Positions 25,685 through 33,638 of a stretch of 64,000 nt of DNA are shown piece after piece (the stretch's first letter is position 1; each line of letters starts with the position of its first letter). The position numbers were made by a program, and so were the translations under genes. The DNA comes from Pigmentiphaga kullae (lineage in GTDB: Bacteria > Pseudomonadota > Gammaproteobacteria > Burkholderiales > Burkholderiaceae_B): contig NZ_SGXC01000001.1 of the NCBI RefSeq assembly GCF_004216695.1, positions 2,356,001 to 2,420,000 on the forward strand, given 5' to 3'. Under the pieces are notes generated by a model. It was given only the letters and a program-made list of their open reading frames with translations, ran no database searches and was not told the DNA's origin.

Positions 25685-25876
25685 TCAGTGCGTAGGGAGG
25701 GGGCCCTTCAAACGGTATTCGGCGCCACAGTACGGGCACTTCGCTTCGCCCGTCGTGCCGATGTCCAGGAACACCTTGGGATGCATGTTCCAGAGCGGAG
25801 TCTGCGGCCCCGGGCACGAAAGCGGAAGCGCGTCGGCATCGACTTCGATGATGGCGTTGGCGGCTTCGGTGGTCAT
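25685..25876 (-). CDS. Zinc-finger domain-containing protein (zf-CHCC)
   Basis: This is a short 63-residue protein. The zf-CHCC metal site is visible as the cysteine in 'LSCPG', the histidine in 'NMHPKVFLDI', and the pair in 'KCPYCGAEYRLKG'. The eukaryotic homologue is the mitochondrial complex I subunit NDUFS6; bacterial stand-alone members are common in proteobacteria and usually of unassigned role. It sits 15 bases downstream of ilvE and is probably cotranscribed with it. The 126 bases between it and purU hold only GC-rich spacer with no clear signal. Confidence 0.88.
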   Translation of the reverse strand: MTTEAANAIIEVDADALPLSCPGPQTPLWNMHPKVFLDIGTTGEAKCPYCGAEYRLKGPLPTH

Positions 25877-25891
25877 GGCCGTTCCTCCCGA

Positions 25892-26812
25892 TCAGACGTG
25901 CGTGAGCCAGTGGCCGTACTTGGCGTTGCGGCCCGCGACCAGATCGAAGAAGGCCTGCTGCAGGCGCGCCGTGACCGGGCCGCACTGGCCGGCGCCGATC
26001 TTGCGGCGATCCAGTTCGCGGATGGGCGTGACTTCCGCCGCCGTGCCGGTGAAGAAGGCTTCGTCGGCGATGTAGATGTCGTCGCGCGTCAGGCGCTTGG
26101 TGACGACCTTGATGCCCAGGTCGGCGGCCAGGCTGTGGATGGTCGAGCGCGTGATGCCGGTCAGGGCCGAGGCGATCTCGGGCTCGATCAGCACGCCGTC
26201 CTTGACGATGAAGACGTTCTCGCCCGAGCCTTCGGCCACGAAGCCTTCGGTGTCGAGCAGCAGGGCCTCGTCGTAGCCGTCCTCGGTGGCTTCCAGGTTC
26301 GCCAGGATGGAGTTGGCGTAGGTGGAGGCCAGCTTGGCGCGGGGCATGGTCACGTTGACGTGGTGGCGGGCATAGGACGAGGTCTTGACCCGGATGCCCT
26401 TCTGCAGGGCTTCGGCGCCCAGGTAGGCACCCCATTCCCAGGCGGCGACGGCCACGTGGACCTTGGCGCCCTTGGGCGAGACGCCCATCTTTTCCGAACC
26501 GTAGAACGCGATGGGACGCAGGTAGCAGGATTCCAGCTTGTTGACGCGGACCACTTCCTTCTGCGCTTCCATCAGGATTTCCCGGCTGTACGGGATCTGC
26601 ATCTGGTAGATGTGGGCGGAATTGACCAGGCGGTCGGTGTGTTCCTTGAGCCGGAAGATCGAGGTTCCGATGTCGGTCTTGTACGCGCGCACACCCTCGA
26701 ATACCGCCAACCCGTAGTGCAGAGAGTGTGTGAGCACATGGGTGTTGGCTTCACGCCAGGGCACGAGCTTGCCGTCGTACCAGATGAAGCCGTCGCGGTC
26801 TGACATCGACAT
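25892..26812 (-). CDS. ilvE: Branched-chain amino acid aminotransferase IlvE
   Basis: This 306-residue fold-type IV PLP aminotransferase has the start 'RDGFIWYDGKLVPWREANTH', 'SLHYGLAVFEGVRAY', PLP-lysine K160 in 'PRAKLAS' and 'AEGSGENVFIVKDGVL'. It interconverts Leu/Ile/Val with their 2-oxoacids in the cytoplasm. I chose the ATG at 26812, placed after GGAGATCC; a second ATG two codons on and an upstream in-frame ATG are less likely. It is divergent from azlCD, which exports branched-chain amino acids, so the two sides are functionally matched. Confidence 0.96.
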   Translation of the reverse strand: MSMSDRDGFIWYDGKLVPWREANTHVLTHSLHYGLAVFEGVRAYKTDIGTSIFRLKEHTDRLVNSAHIYQMQIPYSREILMEAQKEVVRVNKLESCYLRPIAFYGSEKMGVSPKGAKVHVAVAAWEWGAYLGAEALQKGIRVKTSSYARHHVNVTMPRAKLASTYANSILANLEATEDGYDEALLLDTEGFVAEGSGENVFIVKDGVLIEPEIASALTGITRSTIHSLAADLGIKVVTKRLTRDDIYIADEAFFTGTAAEVTPIRELDRRKIGAGQCGPVTARLQQAFFDLVAGRNAKYGHWLTHV

Positions 26813-26839
26813 GATGAGGATCTCCGAAATGAACCAGAT

Positions 26840-26848
26840 ATTGTACCA
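26840..26848 (-). promoter_or_regulatory. Extended -10 promoter element for ilvE
   Basis: On the minus strand this reads TGGTACAAT, an extended -10 (TGn plus five of six TATAAT bases), 28 bases upstream of the ilvE start. No good -35 is seen, which is common for extended -10 promoters. Confidence 0.5.
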
Positions 26849-26934
26849 ATCTGCGACGGGATCCAGCGGCAAAGCGGGCGCGCAGGAATCCGCGCCCGAT
26901 GCTTCCCGGGAATCCAGGGAGATTCGGGTAATCA

Positions 26935-26951
26935 CTTACAATAGCTGTAAG
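26935..26951. promoter_or_regulatory. Inverted repeat upstream of azlC
   Basis: CTTACA-ATAGC-TGTAAG has 6-base arms and lies in the ilvE/azlC divergent region, about 60 bases before azlC. It overlaps a -10-like TACAAT (26937-26942) for rightward transcription. It is a candidate operator; the binder is unknown. Confidence 0.4.
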
Positions 26952-27010
26952 CCGTCACTTTACTCCTTCCCGGCCCGCCGCCGGGAGCCAGCCGCCGTTC
27001 CCCCATCCCC

Positions 27011-27766
27011 ATGTCCGCCATGCGTCCGTCCGCCGCAGTGCCCGGCCTTTCCCCGCAGGAACGCAGGGCGGCCATCGTCGCGGGCCTGAAGGCGCTGGCG
27101 CCCACCACGGTCGCCATCGGCGTCTGGGGCATGGTCAGCGGCGTGGCCATGGTCAAGATCGGCCTGAGCCAGTCCCTGGCCCTGGCGATGACCTTCCTGG
27201 TGTACGCGGGCTCGGCCCAGCTGGCTGCGCTGCCGCTGATCGTGGCGGGGGCGCCGGTATGGCTGGTGTTCGCCGCCGGCTGCGTGGTCAACCTGAGATT
27301 CGTGATCTTCGCGGCGGCGCTGCATCCGTATTTCCGCCGCTTCTCCCGCTGGCGCCGCCTGGGGCTGGGCTTCCTGACGAGCGACATCGGCTTCGTGCTG
27401 TTCATGCCCCGCTACGGCGACGCGGCCGTCAAGGGCACGCCCGAGCAGACCTGGTTCTTCCTGGGCTCGGCCCTGGGCAACTGGGTGACCTGGCAGGTGT
27501 GCTCGGTGGCCGGCATCCTGCTGGGCGCGGTGGTGCCGCAGTCCTGGTCGCTGGAATTCGCCGCGGTGCTGGCGCTGATCGCCATCGTGGTGCCCATGGT
27601 CGCGAGCTGGCCGGTGGCCGCGGCCGTGGGGGCGGCGTCCCTGGCCGGATGGGCGGGGCAGCCGCTGCCGTTGCGGCTGGGGCTGGTCCTGGCGGTGGTG
27701 GCGGGGGTCTGGGCCGGCGTGGCCACGGAGCGGGCGCTGGAGCGCCGCAAGGGGGTCGGGGCATGA
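27011..27766 (+). CDS. azlC: AzlC-family branched-chain amino acid exporter subunit
   Basis: This 251-residue integral membrane protein has the AzlC/YgaZ pattern: 'GVWGMVSGVAMVKIGLS', 'TFLVYAGSAQLAALPLI', 'NLRFVIFAAALHPYFR' and several further hydrophobic segments (about 7-8 in total). With AzlD it exports branched-chain amino acids. Its stop overlaps the azlD start by four bases. An ATG three codons in (27020) is an alternative start. The gene is adjacent to and divergent from ilvE, which fits amino acid homeostasis. Confidence 0.92.
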   Translation: MSAMRPSAAVPGLSPQERRAAIVAGLKALAPTTVAIGVWGMVSGVAMVKIGLSQSLALAMTFLVYAGSAQLAALPLIVAGAPVWLVFAAGCVVNLRFVIFAAALHPYFRRFSRWRRLGLGFLTSDIGFVLFMPRYGDAAVKGTPEQTWFFLGSALGNWVTWQVCSVAGILLGAVVPQSWSLEFAAVLALIAIVVPMVASWPVAAAVGAASLAGWAGQPLPLRLGLVLAVVAGVWAGVATERALERRKGVGA

Positions 27767-28113
27767 GTCCGTCCACGCTGCCGCCGGTGTCCGATTCGCT
27801 CTATGTCTGGCTGGTCATCATCGCGCTGGCGCTGTGCACCGTGCTTACGCGCGCCGGCTTTCTGCTGCTGGGCGACAACGTGCCCCTGCCCGAAGGCGTC
27901 AGGCGGGCGCTGCGCTACGCGCCCGCCGCCGCGCTGGCGGCCGTGATCGTGCCGGACCTGCTGCCCTGGGCGCCGGGCAGCCTGCCGGTGTTCGACTGGC
28001 GCGCCCTGGCCGCCGTGACCGCGGTGGGGGTCATGGTGGCCACCCGCAACACGATCGCGATGATAGGCGCGGGCATGGCCACGCTGTGGCTGCTGAGGTG
28101 GCTGGCGGGCTGA
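27763..28113 (+). CDS. azlD: AzlD-family branched-chain amino acid exporter subunit
   Basis: This 116-residue protein has about four hydrophobic helices and the AzlD/YgaH pattern: 'VLTRAGFLLLGDN', 'RALRYAPAAALAAVIVPDLL' and 'TRNTIAMIGAGMATLWLLR'. It is the small partner of AzlC and is coupled by an ATGA overlap. The gene is convergent with the downstream Bug receptor gene, with only about 21 bases between the two ends. Confidence 0.9.
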   Translation: MSPSTLPPVSDSLYVWLVIIALALCTVLTRAGFLLLGDNVPLPEGVRRALRYAPAAALAAVIVPDLLPWAPGSLPVFDWRALAAVTAVGVMVATRNTIAMIGAGMATLWLLRWLAG

Positions 28114-28134
28114 GCGCCCGCGCCCCTTTTTCTT

Positions 28135-29118
28135 TCATTCGGCCTGGATGTTGCGCTGGACCACGACCGCGCGCAGCCGCCGGATGTCGTTCTCGACCCG
28201 CGCCTGGAATTCGTCGGGCGTGGAGGCCTTGGGCGAGCCGCCCCAGTCGACCAGTTGCTGGTGTACGGCGGGCGTATCCAGCACTGCGCGCAGTTCGCGG
28301 TTCAGGCGCGCGACCACGTCGGCCGGCGTGCCGGCGGGCGCGGCGATGCCCAGCCACGATTCGAAGACGACGGCGGGCAGCGTGTCGGCCACGCTCGGCA
28401 CGCCGGGCAGCGCCTGCACGCCCTTGGGCGCGGTGGTCGCCAGCAGGCGCACGCGCTGGGACTTGAACAGCGGCGCGGTGTTGGTCATCGTGTCGATCAT
28501 GACGTCCACGCGGCCGGCCAGCAGCTCGGTCATCGGGCCGGCGCCGCCCTTGAAGGGCACGTGCAGCGCGCTGCCGCCGCTTTCGGCCATGATCCATTCG
28601 CCCACCAGGTGCATGGCGGTGCCGACGCCGACCGAGGTGTAGGTGTAGCGGTCCTTTTCGGTCTTGATGCGGCGGACGAAGTCGTCGAAGGACTTGATCG
28701 GCGACGACGGCGCCACGGCCAGCGTCAACGGATACGTCGTGATCGTGGAGACCCAGCTGAAACCCTTGACCGGCTCGAAGGGCAGGTCCTTGCGCATGGC
28801 GGCATTGGTGCCGTGGCCGCTGGTCATCAGCACCAGCGTGTAGCCGTCGGGCTCGCTCTTGGCGACCTGGGCCGAGGCGATGTTGCCGCCGTCGCCGGCG
28901 CGGTTCTCGACGATGACGGGCTGGCCGATCCGCTCGGACAGCGCCTTGCCGACCAGCCGGGCCACGACGTCGCTGCCGCCTCCGGCCGCGAAGCCGACCA
29001 GCAGCTTGATGGGCCGGTTCGGGTAGGTGTTCTGCGCGTGCGCGGGGCAGGCCAGTACCGCGGCCAGGATGCCCGCCGCGGCGAGGGCATGGCGGCGGCC
29101 GGTGATTTTCTTGTGCAT
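28135..29118 (-). CDS. Bug-family periplasmic receptor of the VOC-IclR operon
   Basis: This 327-residue receptor has a signal peptide that ends 'ACPAHAQ' (about residue 29), followed by 'YPNRPIKLLVGF', 'AAGGGSDVVARL', 'PDGYTLVLM' and 'HVPFKGGAG'. It is the last gene of a leftward set, starting 61 bases after the IclR gene, so regulator, VOC protein and receptor are probably coregulated. The ligand is unknown; the VOC partner suggests an aromatic or dioxygenated compound. There are no TctAB genes nearby. Confidence 0.92.
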   Translation of the reverse strand: MHKKITGRRHALAAAGILAAVLACPAHAQNTYPNRPIKLLVGFAAGGGSDVVARLVGKALSERIGQPVIVENRAGDGGNIASAQVAKSEPDGYTLVLMTSGHGTNAAMRKDLPFEPVKGFSWVSTITTYPLTLAVAPSSPIKSFDDFVRRIKTEKDRYTYTSVGVGTAMHLVGEWIMAESGGSALHVPFKGGAGPMTELLAGRVDVMIDTMTNTAPLFKSQRVRLLATTAPKGVQALPGVPSVADTLPAVVFESWLGIAAPAGTPADVVARLNRELRAVLDTPAVHQQLVDWGGSPKASTPDEFQARVENDIRRLRAVVVQRNIQAE

Positions 29119-29179
29119 GGTGGGTCTCCTCTTCGTCCCCGTTTTCGTGCGGCCCCGTCGGGGGCGCGCGTGAGGCCGC

Positions 29180-29923
29180 TCAGTCCGCCGTCTGCAGGAG
29201 GGCGGAAATCTCGCGGCTTTTCTGTTGCAGCACGGCCCCCAGGGCCGCGCCGTTGAGGAACTCGCCCCGCTGTTTCGAGCAGACCAGCGAGATCGTTCCT
29301 ATGACTTCGTCCTCGGCCATCACGGGCACGCCGTAGCCGATGACGTCGGGATCCAGCCCGGCGTGGCTGATGGCGTATCCCGCCTTGCGTATGGCCTTCA
29401 GGCCGGCCCAGGTGGCGTTCCAGGCCTGCTCGCCGGCGCCGGGGTGGATCTGCTCGAACAGGCTGCGCACGCGCGCCCGCGGCCAGAACGCCAGCACCGA
29501 CAGCGACGGCGCGCCGCGGAACCAGGGCAGGCTCTTGCCCCGCATGTAGGTCAGTTCCAGCGGTTCGACGCCGGCTTCGTGCGCCACGTTCAGCAGGTGC
29601 TCGCCGTAGACGTTGGAAAGCAGCACGTGGCAGCCGGTTTCCTGGGCCAGGCCGCGCAGGATGGGTTGGGCGGCGCGGGTGACGGGGTCGGTCTCGCGGA
29701 TCAGGGCCTCGAGTTCGACCACCCGCGCGCCCACCACGTAGATACCGCGCGGCAGCCGTATCAGCAATCCGGCCGCGCACAGTTCCTTGACGTAGCGGTA
29801 GGTGGACGAGGGCGTGAAGCCGAAGTGGCTGGCCAGGTCGTCCACCGTCCAGGCATACCGGTCGTGCGTATAGGCATCGAGCAGCGTCAGCATGCGGCCC
29901 AGGCTGGATGCGCTTTCCGTCAT
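29180..29923 (-). CDS. IclR-family transcriptional regulator
   Basis: This 247-residue regulator has an N-terminal winged helix-turn-helix ('TVDDLASHFGFTPSSTYRYVKEL', about residues 26-48) and a C-terminal effector domain that includes 'HVLLSNVYGEHLLNVAHEA' and 'IGYGVPVMAEDEVIGTISLV'. The start at 29923 overlaps the VOC gene stop by four bases. Being inside the operon it controls, it likely autoregulates through the palindrome at 30535-30563 (inference). Confidence 0.9.
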   Translation of the reverse strand: MTESASSLGRMLTLLDAYTHDRYAWTVDDLASHFGFTPSSTYRYVKELCAAGLLIRLPRGIYVVGARVVELEALIRETDPVTRAAQPILRGLAQETGCHVLLSNVYGEHLLNVAHEAGVEPLELTYMRGKSLPWFRGAPSLSVLAFWPRARVRSLFEQIHPGAGEQAWNATWAGLKAIRKAGYAISHAGLDPDVIGYGVPVMAEDEVIGTISLVCSKQRGEFLNGAALGAVLQQKSREISALLQTAD

Positions 29924-30486
29924 GCGGGCGCCTGCTCCACGCCCATGCGCCGGGCCATGTCGGCCCGCCACGCCTGGCGGCTGCGGAAGCCGGGCAGGGC
30001 GCGCGCGTGCCGCTCGGCCCAGGCCATGAGTTCGGCCGGCGGCAGCTCGATGGGCATGGGGACGCGCATGGGCTGCGAGACGTACCAGGGCGTGTCGATG
30101 TACAGCTCGAGCCGGTTGCCTTCCGGGTCGCGGCAGTACAGCGACAGCGCGTTGCCGTGCGTGACCGGCGCCAGTTCCGCGACGCCGGCGTCCACCAGGC
30201 GGCGGTGGTAGCGCTGCAGGGTTTCCAGCGAGTCGGCCATCAGCGACAACTGGTTGATGACGTTGAAACGGACATCGGCGGGCCGCCCCGATACCAGCAC
30301 GATCTGGTGGTGGACGTCCGGATCGCGGCTGGTGAACACGAGTTCGATCGGGCCGTGGGGGCCGTCGAGCATGCCCCGGTCGGTGATCGTGAAGTCCAGC
30401 ACTTGCGAATAGAAATCGGCCATCCGCTGGATATCGGTGACGAAGATGCCGACGTGGCTGAAGGAAAGACCGGGTCTTTGGGTCAT
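29920..30486 (-). CDS. VOC-family (glyoxalase/extradiol dioxygenase fold) protein
   Basis: This 188-residue protein has two beta-alpha-beta-beta-beta modules. The likely metal ligands are the histidine in 'FSHVGIFVTDI' (about residue 11), the histidine pair in 'DVHHQIVLV' (about 58) and the glutamate in 'DPEGNRLELYID' (about 127). These fit a single-centre glyoxalase or type I extradiol dioxygenase. The C-terminal 50 residues, after 'YIDTPWYV', are an extension with a conserved look ('LMAWAERHARALPGFRSR'). It could cleave a catechol-like ring or isomerise a glutathione or CoA adduct; the sequence does not decide. Confidence 0.88.
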   Translation of the reverse strand: MTQRPGLSFSHVGIFVTDIQRMADFYSQVLDFTITDRGMLDGPHGPIELVFTSRDPDVHHQIVLVSGRPADVRFNVINQLSLMADSLETLQRYHRRLVDAGVAELAPVTHGNALSLYCRDPEGNRLELYIDTPWYVSQPMRVPMPIELPPAELMAWAERHARALPGFRSRQAWRADMARRMGVEQAPA

Positions 30487-30534
30487 GATGAAAAATACGG
30501 CCTGATGTGCGGCGAATAATCGCCATTAAAAATA

Positions 30535-30563
30535 GAGTTTTTTGCATATTACGTAAAAAACTC
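30535..30563. promoter_or_regulatory. 29-base inverted repeat upstream of the VOC-IclR operon
   Basis: The arms GAGTTTTTT (30535-30543) and AAAAAACTC (30555-30563) flank an 11-base AT-rich spacer, 49 bases before the VOC start. The local AT-richness contrasts with its surroundings and marks the promoter. The likely binder is the operon's IclR protein (inference). Confidence 0.55.
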
Positions 30564-30672
30564 AAAAATAAGACCTGTGTGAAACCCTAGGTGGAGTGGA
30601 AAGCGGGCAGGCGGCCGCGTGCCGCTTCCCAGGGGAAAGCGGCAGCAGACAGGGAGAGGGAAAGGAAAAGGC

Positions 30673-30690
30673 GGGGGCGGCAAAACCCCC
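30673..30690 (-). terminator. Possible glnE terminator
   Basis: On the minus strand GGGGG, TTTTGCCG loop, CCCCC is followed by GCCTTTTCCTTTTCC. The stem is short but GC-only and sits just after the glnE stop. It is a weak intrinsic terminator candidate. Confidence 0.35.
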
Positions 30691-30697
30691 GGGGGGA

Positions 30698-33475
30698 TCA
30701 GGAACGGGGGCCCAGCACCTGTTCCCACAGTTCGATCACGGCGGCGCGTTCGGCGGTCAGCGCGTCCTGCGGCACGCGCGCCTTCTCCACGTCCTGCAGG
30801 CGCAGCGCGTGCTGCTCGCGCCGCAGCGTGCGATAGGCGTCGCCCACCCGCCGCGCCAGGTCGGCGGGGATCAGGCCCGCTTCGGCGGCCAGGCGCAGCA
30901 GCGCGATGTTGCCCAGGTTCTGCACCAGGATCTCGTGTTCGCGGGCATGCAGCAGGACCAGGTATTGGGTGACGAACTCGACGTCCACCATGCCGCCCGG
31001 ATCGTGCTTGAGGTCGAAGTCCGGCGTGCGGTTGGGATGGCCTTCGCCGATCTTGCGGCGCATGGCGATGACTTCGTCGGCCAGTTGGCGGGCATCGCGC
31101 GGCATCAGCAGCACCTCGCGCCGGATGCGCTCGAACTGCCGGCCCACTTCGGGGTCGCCGGCGGCGAAGCGGGCGCGCGTGATGGCCTGGTGTTCCCAGG
31201 GCCAGGCGTGTTCCTTCTGGTAGCGCTCGAAGGCCTCGGTCGAGATCACCATCAGCCCGGCCTGGCCGTCGGGGCGCAGGCGCAGGTCCACTTCGTACAG
31301 GCGTCCCGAGGCGGTCATGGAACCGAGCCACGACAGGATGCGCTGGCCGAAGCGGGCGTAGATTTCGCCGGCGTCCTCGCGCGGGTCGTCGAACAGGAAC
31401 ACCAGGTCGAGGTCCGAGGCGTAGCCCAGTTCCTTGCCGCCGTGCTTGCCGTAGGCGATGACCGCGAAATGCGCGGGAGTGCGGCCTTCGTCCCTGGATA
31501 CGCTGTACCAGACGCGCTTGAGGGTTTCCGCGAGCATGATGTCGGCGACCATGGACAGGTAGTCGCCCAGCCGCTCGACCGTCAACTGGCCTTCCAGGTC
31601 CTGCGCCAGCAGATGAAAGCCCCATTGGCGCTGCGTGTCGCGCATCAGGTTCATCTGCCGCTCGACGTCGGGCGCGCCGGTGCCGTCGATCACGCAGGCA
31701 TCCAGTTCGTCGCTCAGCTTGCGGGCCATGGCGGGCAGGTCGGGCTCGACCATGAGCGTGCGCCAGTCCAGCAGTTCGTCCAGCAGCAGCGGATGCCGGG
31801 TCAGGTAGCCCGCGGCCCAGTCGCTGGCCGCGAAGATGCGGGCCACGCGGGCCAGTGTGTCGGGGTACTCGGCCAGCAGCGCCATGTAGGCGCTGCGCTG
31901 CGCGATGTGCTCGATCAGCCCGAACATGCGGACCAGCGCGGCGGCGGGCGCCTTGGTGCCGGCGCAGGCGTCCACCGCCGCCGGCAGCAGGGCCGCCAGG
32001 CGCCGCCGGCTGTTGTCGGGCAGGCTGCGTATGCGAGGGCTGTCGAGCAGCGCGGCGGCGCGCGGCAGCAGGCTGTCGGCCTCGGCCGGCAGGGTTGCGC
32101 GTATGCGTTCGACCAACTGGTCCTCGGGGTCGCCGGCCCCGCGGCCGTCGTGGGCCTGTTCGCCGTCGTTCTGGCCGAACACGCCCCGGAAGGTGGTCTC
32201 GACGAACTCCCGGTGCGCGGTCAGCGTGCGCTCGAAGGCGGCGGGGTCGTCGAAACCCAATGCGCGGGCCAGTTCGGCGCGCCGCTCGTCGTCCCGGGGC
32301 AGCAGGTGGGTCTGCTGGTCCTCGCGGTATTGCAGGGCATGCTCGACCCGCCGCAGGAAGCGGTAGGCGGCCTCCAGGCGTTCGGCATCCTCCGGCCGGA
32401 CCAGGCCGGCCTCGCGTTCGGCGTGCAGCGCGGCCAGCAGGCCGCGTTCCTGCAGCGTCGGCGCGCGGCCGCCGCGTATCAACTGCGAGAGCTGGACCAC
32501 GAACTCGATCTCGCGGATGCCGCCTTCGCCCAGCTTGACGTTGTCGGCCTGCGTGGCCTGTTCGCCCGTGCCGTTGTACGAGCGGCGGTTCCAGTCCTCG
32601 CGTATGCGCTCGCGCAGCGCGCGCAGCGCCGCCAGCGCGTCGAAGTCGAAATACTTGCGGTAGACGAATGGGCGCCGCAGCGCTTCCAGTTGCGCCGCCT
32701 GGGCGGCGGGGTCGCTGCCCTCGAAGGCCTGGGCCTCGATGCGGCGCGCCTTCAGCCATGCATAGCGCTCCCATTCCCGGCCCTGCGAGATCAGGTAGTT
32801 CTCGAAGGCGTCCAGGCTCCAGGCCAGCGGTCCGGCGTCGCCGTCGGGCCGCAGCCGCAGGTCGGTGCGGAATACGTGGCCGTCGGCGTCGATCTCGGAG
32901 ATGACCGGCATCATGCGCCGTGTCAGCCTGCCGTAGAACTCATGGTGGGAAATGGGCCGGCGGCCGTCGGTCTCGCCCTCGTCGCCGTACAGCATGACCA
33001 GGTCGATGTCGGACGAGACGTTCAGTTCCTCGCCGCCCAGCTTGCCCATGCCCACGATCAGCATTTCCTGGGGCAGGCCGGAGCCGGCCTCGCGCGGGAT
33101 CCCGTGCACCTCGGCCAGTTCGGCCGCGACGCTGCGATAGGCCTGCTCGATGGCCAGGTCGGCGAGCCGGGTCATCGCGCCCACGACTTCCTCCAGCGGC
33201 GCGAGGCCCGCCAGGTCGCGCGCCATGACGGCGCAGAACACGCGCTCGCGCAGCCTGCGCAGCACCGCGCGGCAGTCGGCCACCGGCAGCGGGCCGGCCG
33301 CCGGCGCGCCCCGGGCCGCGCGCAATTCGTCGAACCAGGCCGACAGGGCCACGGCGTCGACCGGCCGCGTCACCGCGTCGGCCAGCCACCGCCCGTAGTC
33401 GGGCTGGGCGTCTATGCGTCGGCGCAGGTGGCCCGACCAGGAAAGCGCGGGAGTGAGCAGCGAGGTATCTGTCAT
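30698..33475 (-). CDS. glnE: Bifunctional glutamine synthetase adenylyltransferase/adenylyl-removing enzyme GlnE
   Basis: This 925-residue protein has two nucleotidyltransferase domains separated by a helical linker. The N-terminal deadenylylation domain has the metal motif 'SSDIDLVML', and the C-terminal adenylylation domain '[12 protein letters not shown]'. GlnE adds or removes AMP on glutamine synthetase in answer to PII and glutamine, in the cytoplasm. Length and order match E. coli GlnE (946 residues). It starts at 33475 and is divergent from yhdP, with 163 bases between that hold no clear operator. Confidence 0.96.
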   Translation of the reverse strand: MTDTSLLTPALSWSGHLRRRIDAQPDYGRWLADAVTRPVDAVALSAWFDELRAARGAPAAGPLPVADCRAVLRRLRERVFCAVMARDLAGLAPLEEVVGAMTRLADLAIEQAYRSVAAELAEVHGIPREAGSGLPQEMLIVGMGKLGGEELNVSSDIDLVMLYGDEGETDGRRPISHHEFYGRLTRRMMPVISEIDADGHVFRTDLRLRPDGDAGPLAWSLDAFENYLISQGREWERYAWLKARRIEAQAFEGSDPAAQAAQLEALRRPFVYRKYFDFDALAALRALRERIREDWNRRSYNGTGEQATQADNVKLGEGGIREIEFVVQLSQLIRGGRAPTLQERGLLAALHAEREAGLVRPEDAERLEAAYRFLRRVEHALQYREDQQTHLLPRDDERRAELARALGFDDPAAFERTLTAHREFVETTFRGVFGQNDGEQAHDGRGAGDPEDQLVERIRATLPAEADSLLPRAAALLDSPRIRSLPDNSRRRLAALLPAAVDACAGTKAPAAALVRMFGLIEHIAQRSAYMALLAEYPDTLARVARIFAASDWAAGYLTRHPLLLDELLDWRTLMVEPDLPAMARKLSDELDACVIDGTGAPDVERQMNLMRDTQRQWGFHLLAQDLEGQLTVERLGDYLSMVADIMLAETLKRVWYSVSRDEGRTPAHFAVIAYGKHGGKELGYASDLDLVFLFDDPREDAGEIYARFGQRILSWLGSMTASGRLYEVDLRLRPDGQAGLMVISTEAFERYQKEHAWPWEHQAITRARFAAGDPEVGRQFERIRREVLLMPRDARQLADEVIAMRRKIGEGHPNRTPDFDLKHDPGGMVDVEFVTQYLVLLHAREHEILVQNLGNIALLRLAAEAGLIPADLARRVGDAYRTLRREQHALRLQDVEKARVPQDALTAERAAVIELWEQVLGPRS

Positions 33476-33638
33476 GGCGAAAGTTGTGGCAGTGCGTTAC
33501 AGAATTGTGCGCCGCGAAGAAGTTTTGCGCATAAGCCAGCATAAGACATGCGGGGCGGTATAAGCTTCCATTTTCCCATTCCTCCACCCAGGCCATCGCG
33601 GCCGCTTCGACGGAACGACTGCGTTTCGCCGTTTCTTC

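Noticed and set aside
30596-33544. A 982-codon open frame on the plus strand opposite glnE
   Set aside because: It is exactly antisense to the fully recognisable GlnE. Its translation is low-complexity (Gln/Gly/Arg/Val-rich) with no family motif, as expected for reverse frames in high-G+C DNA.
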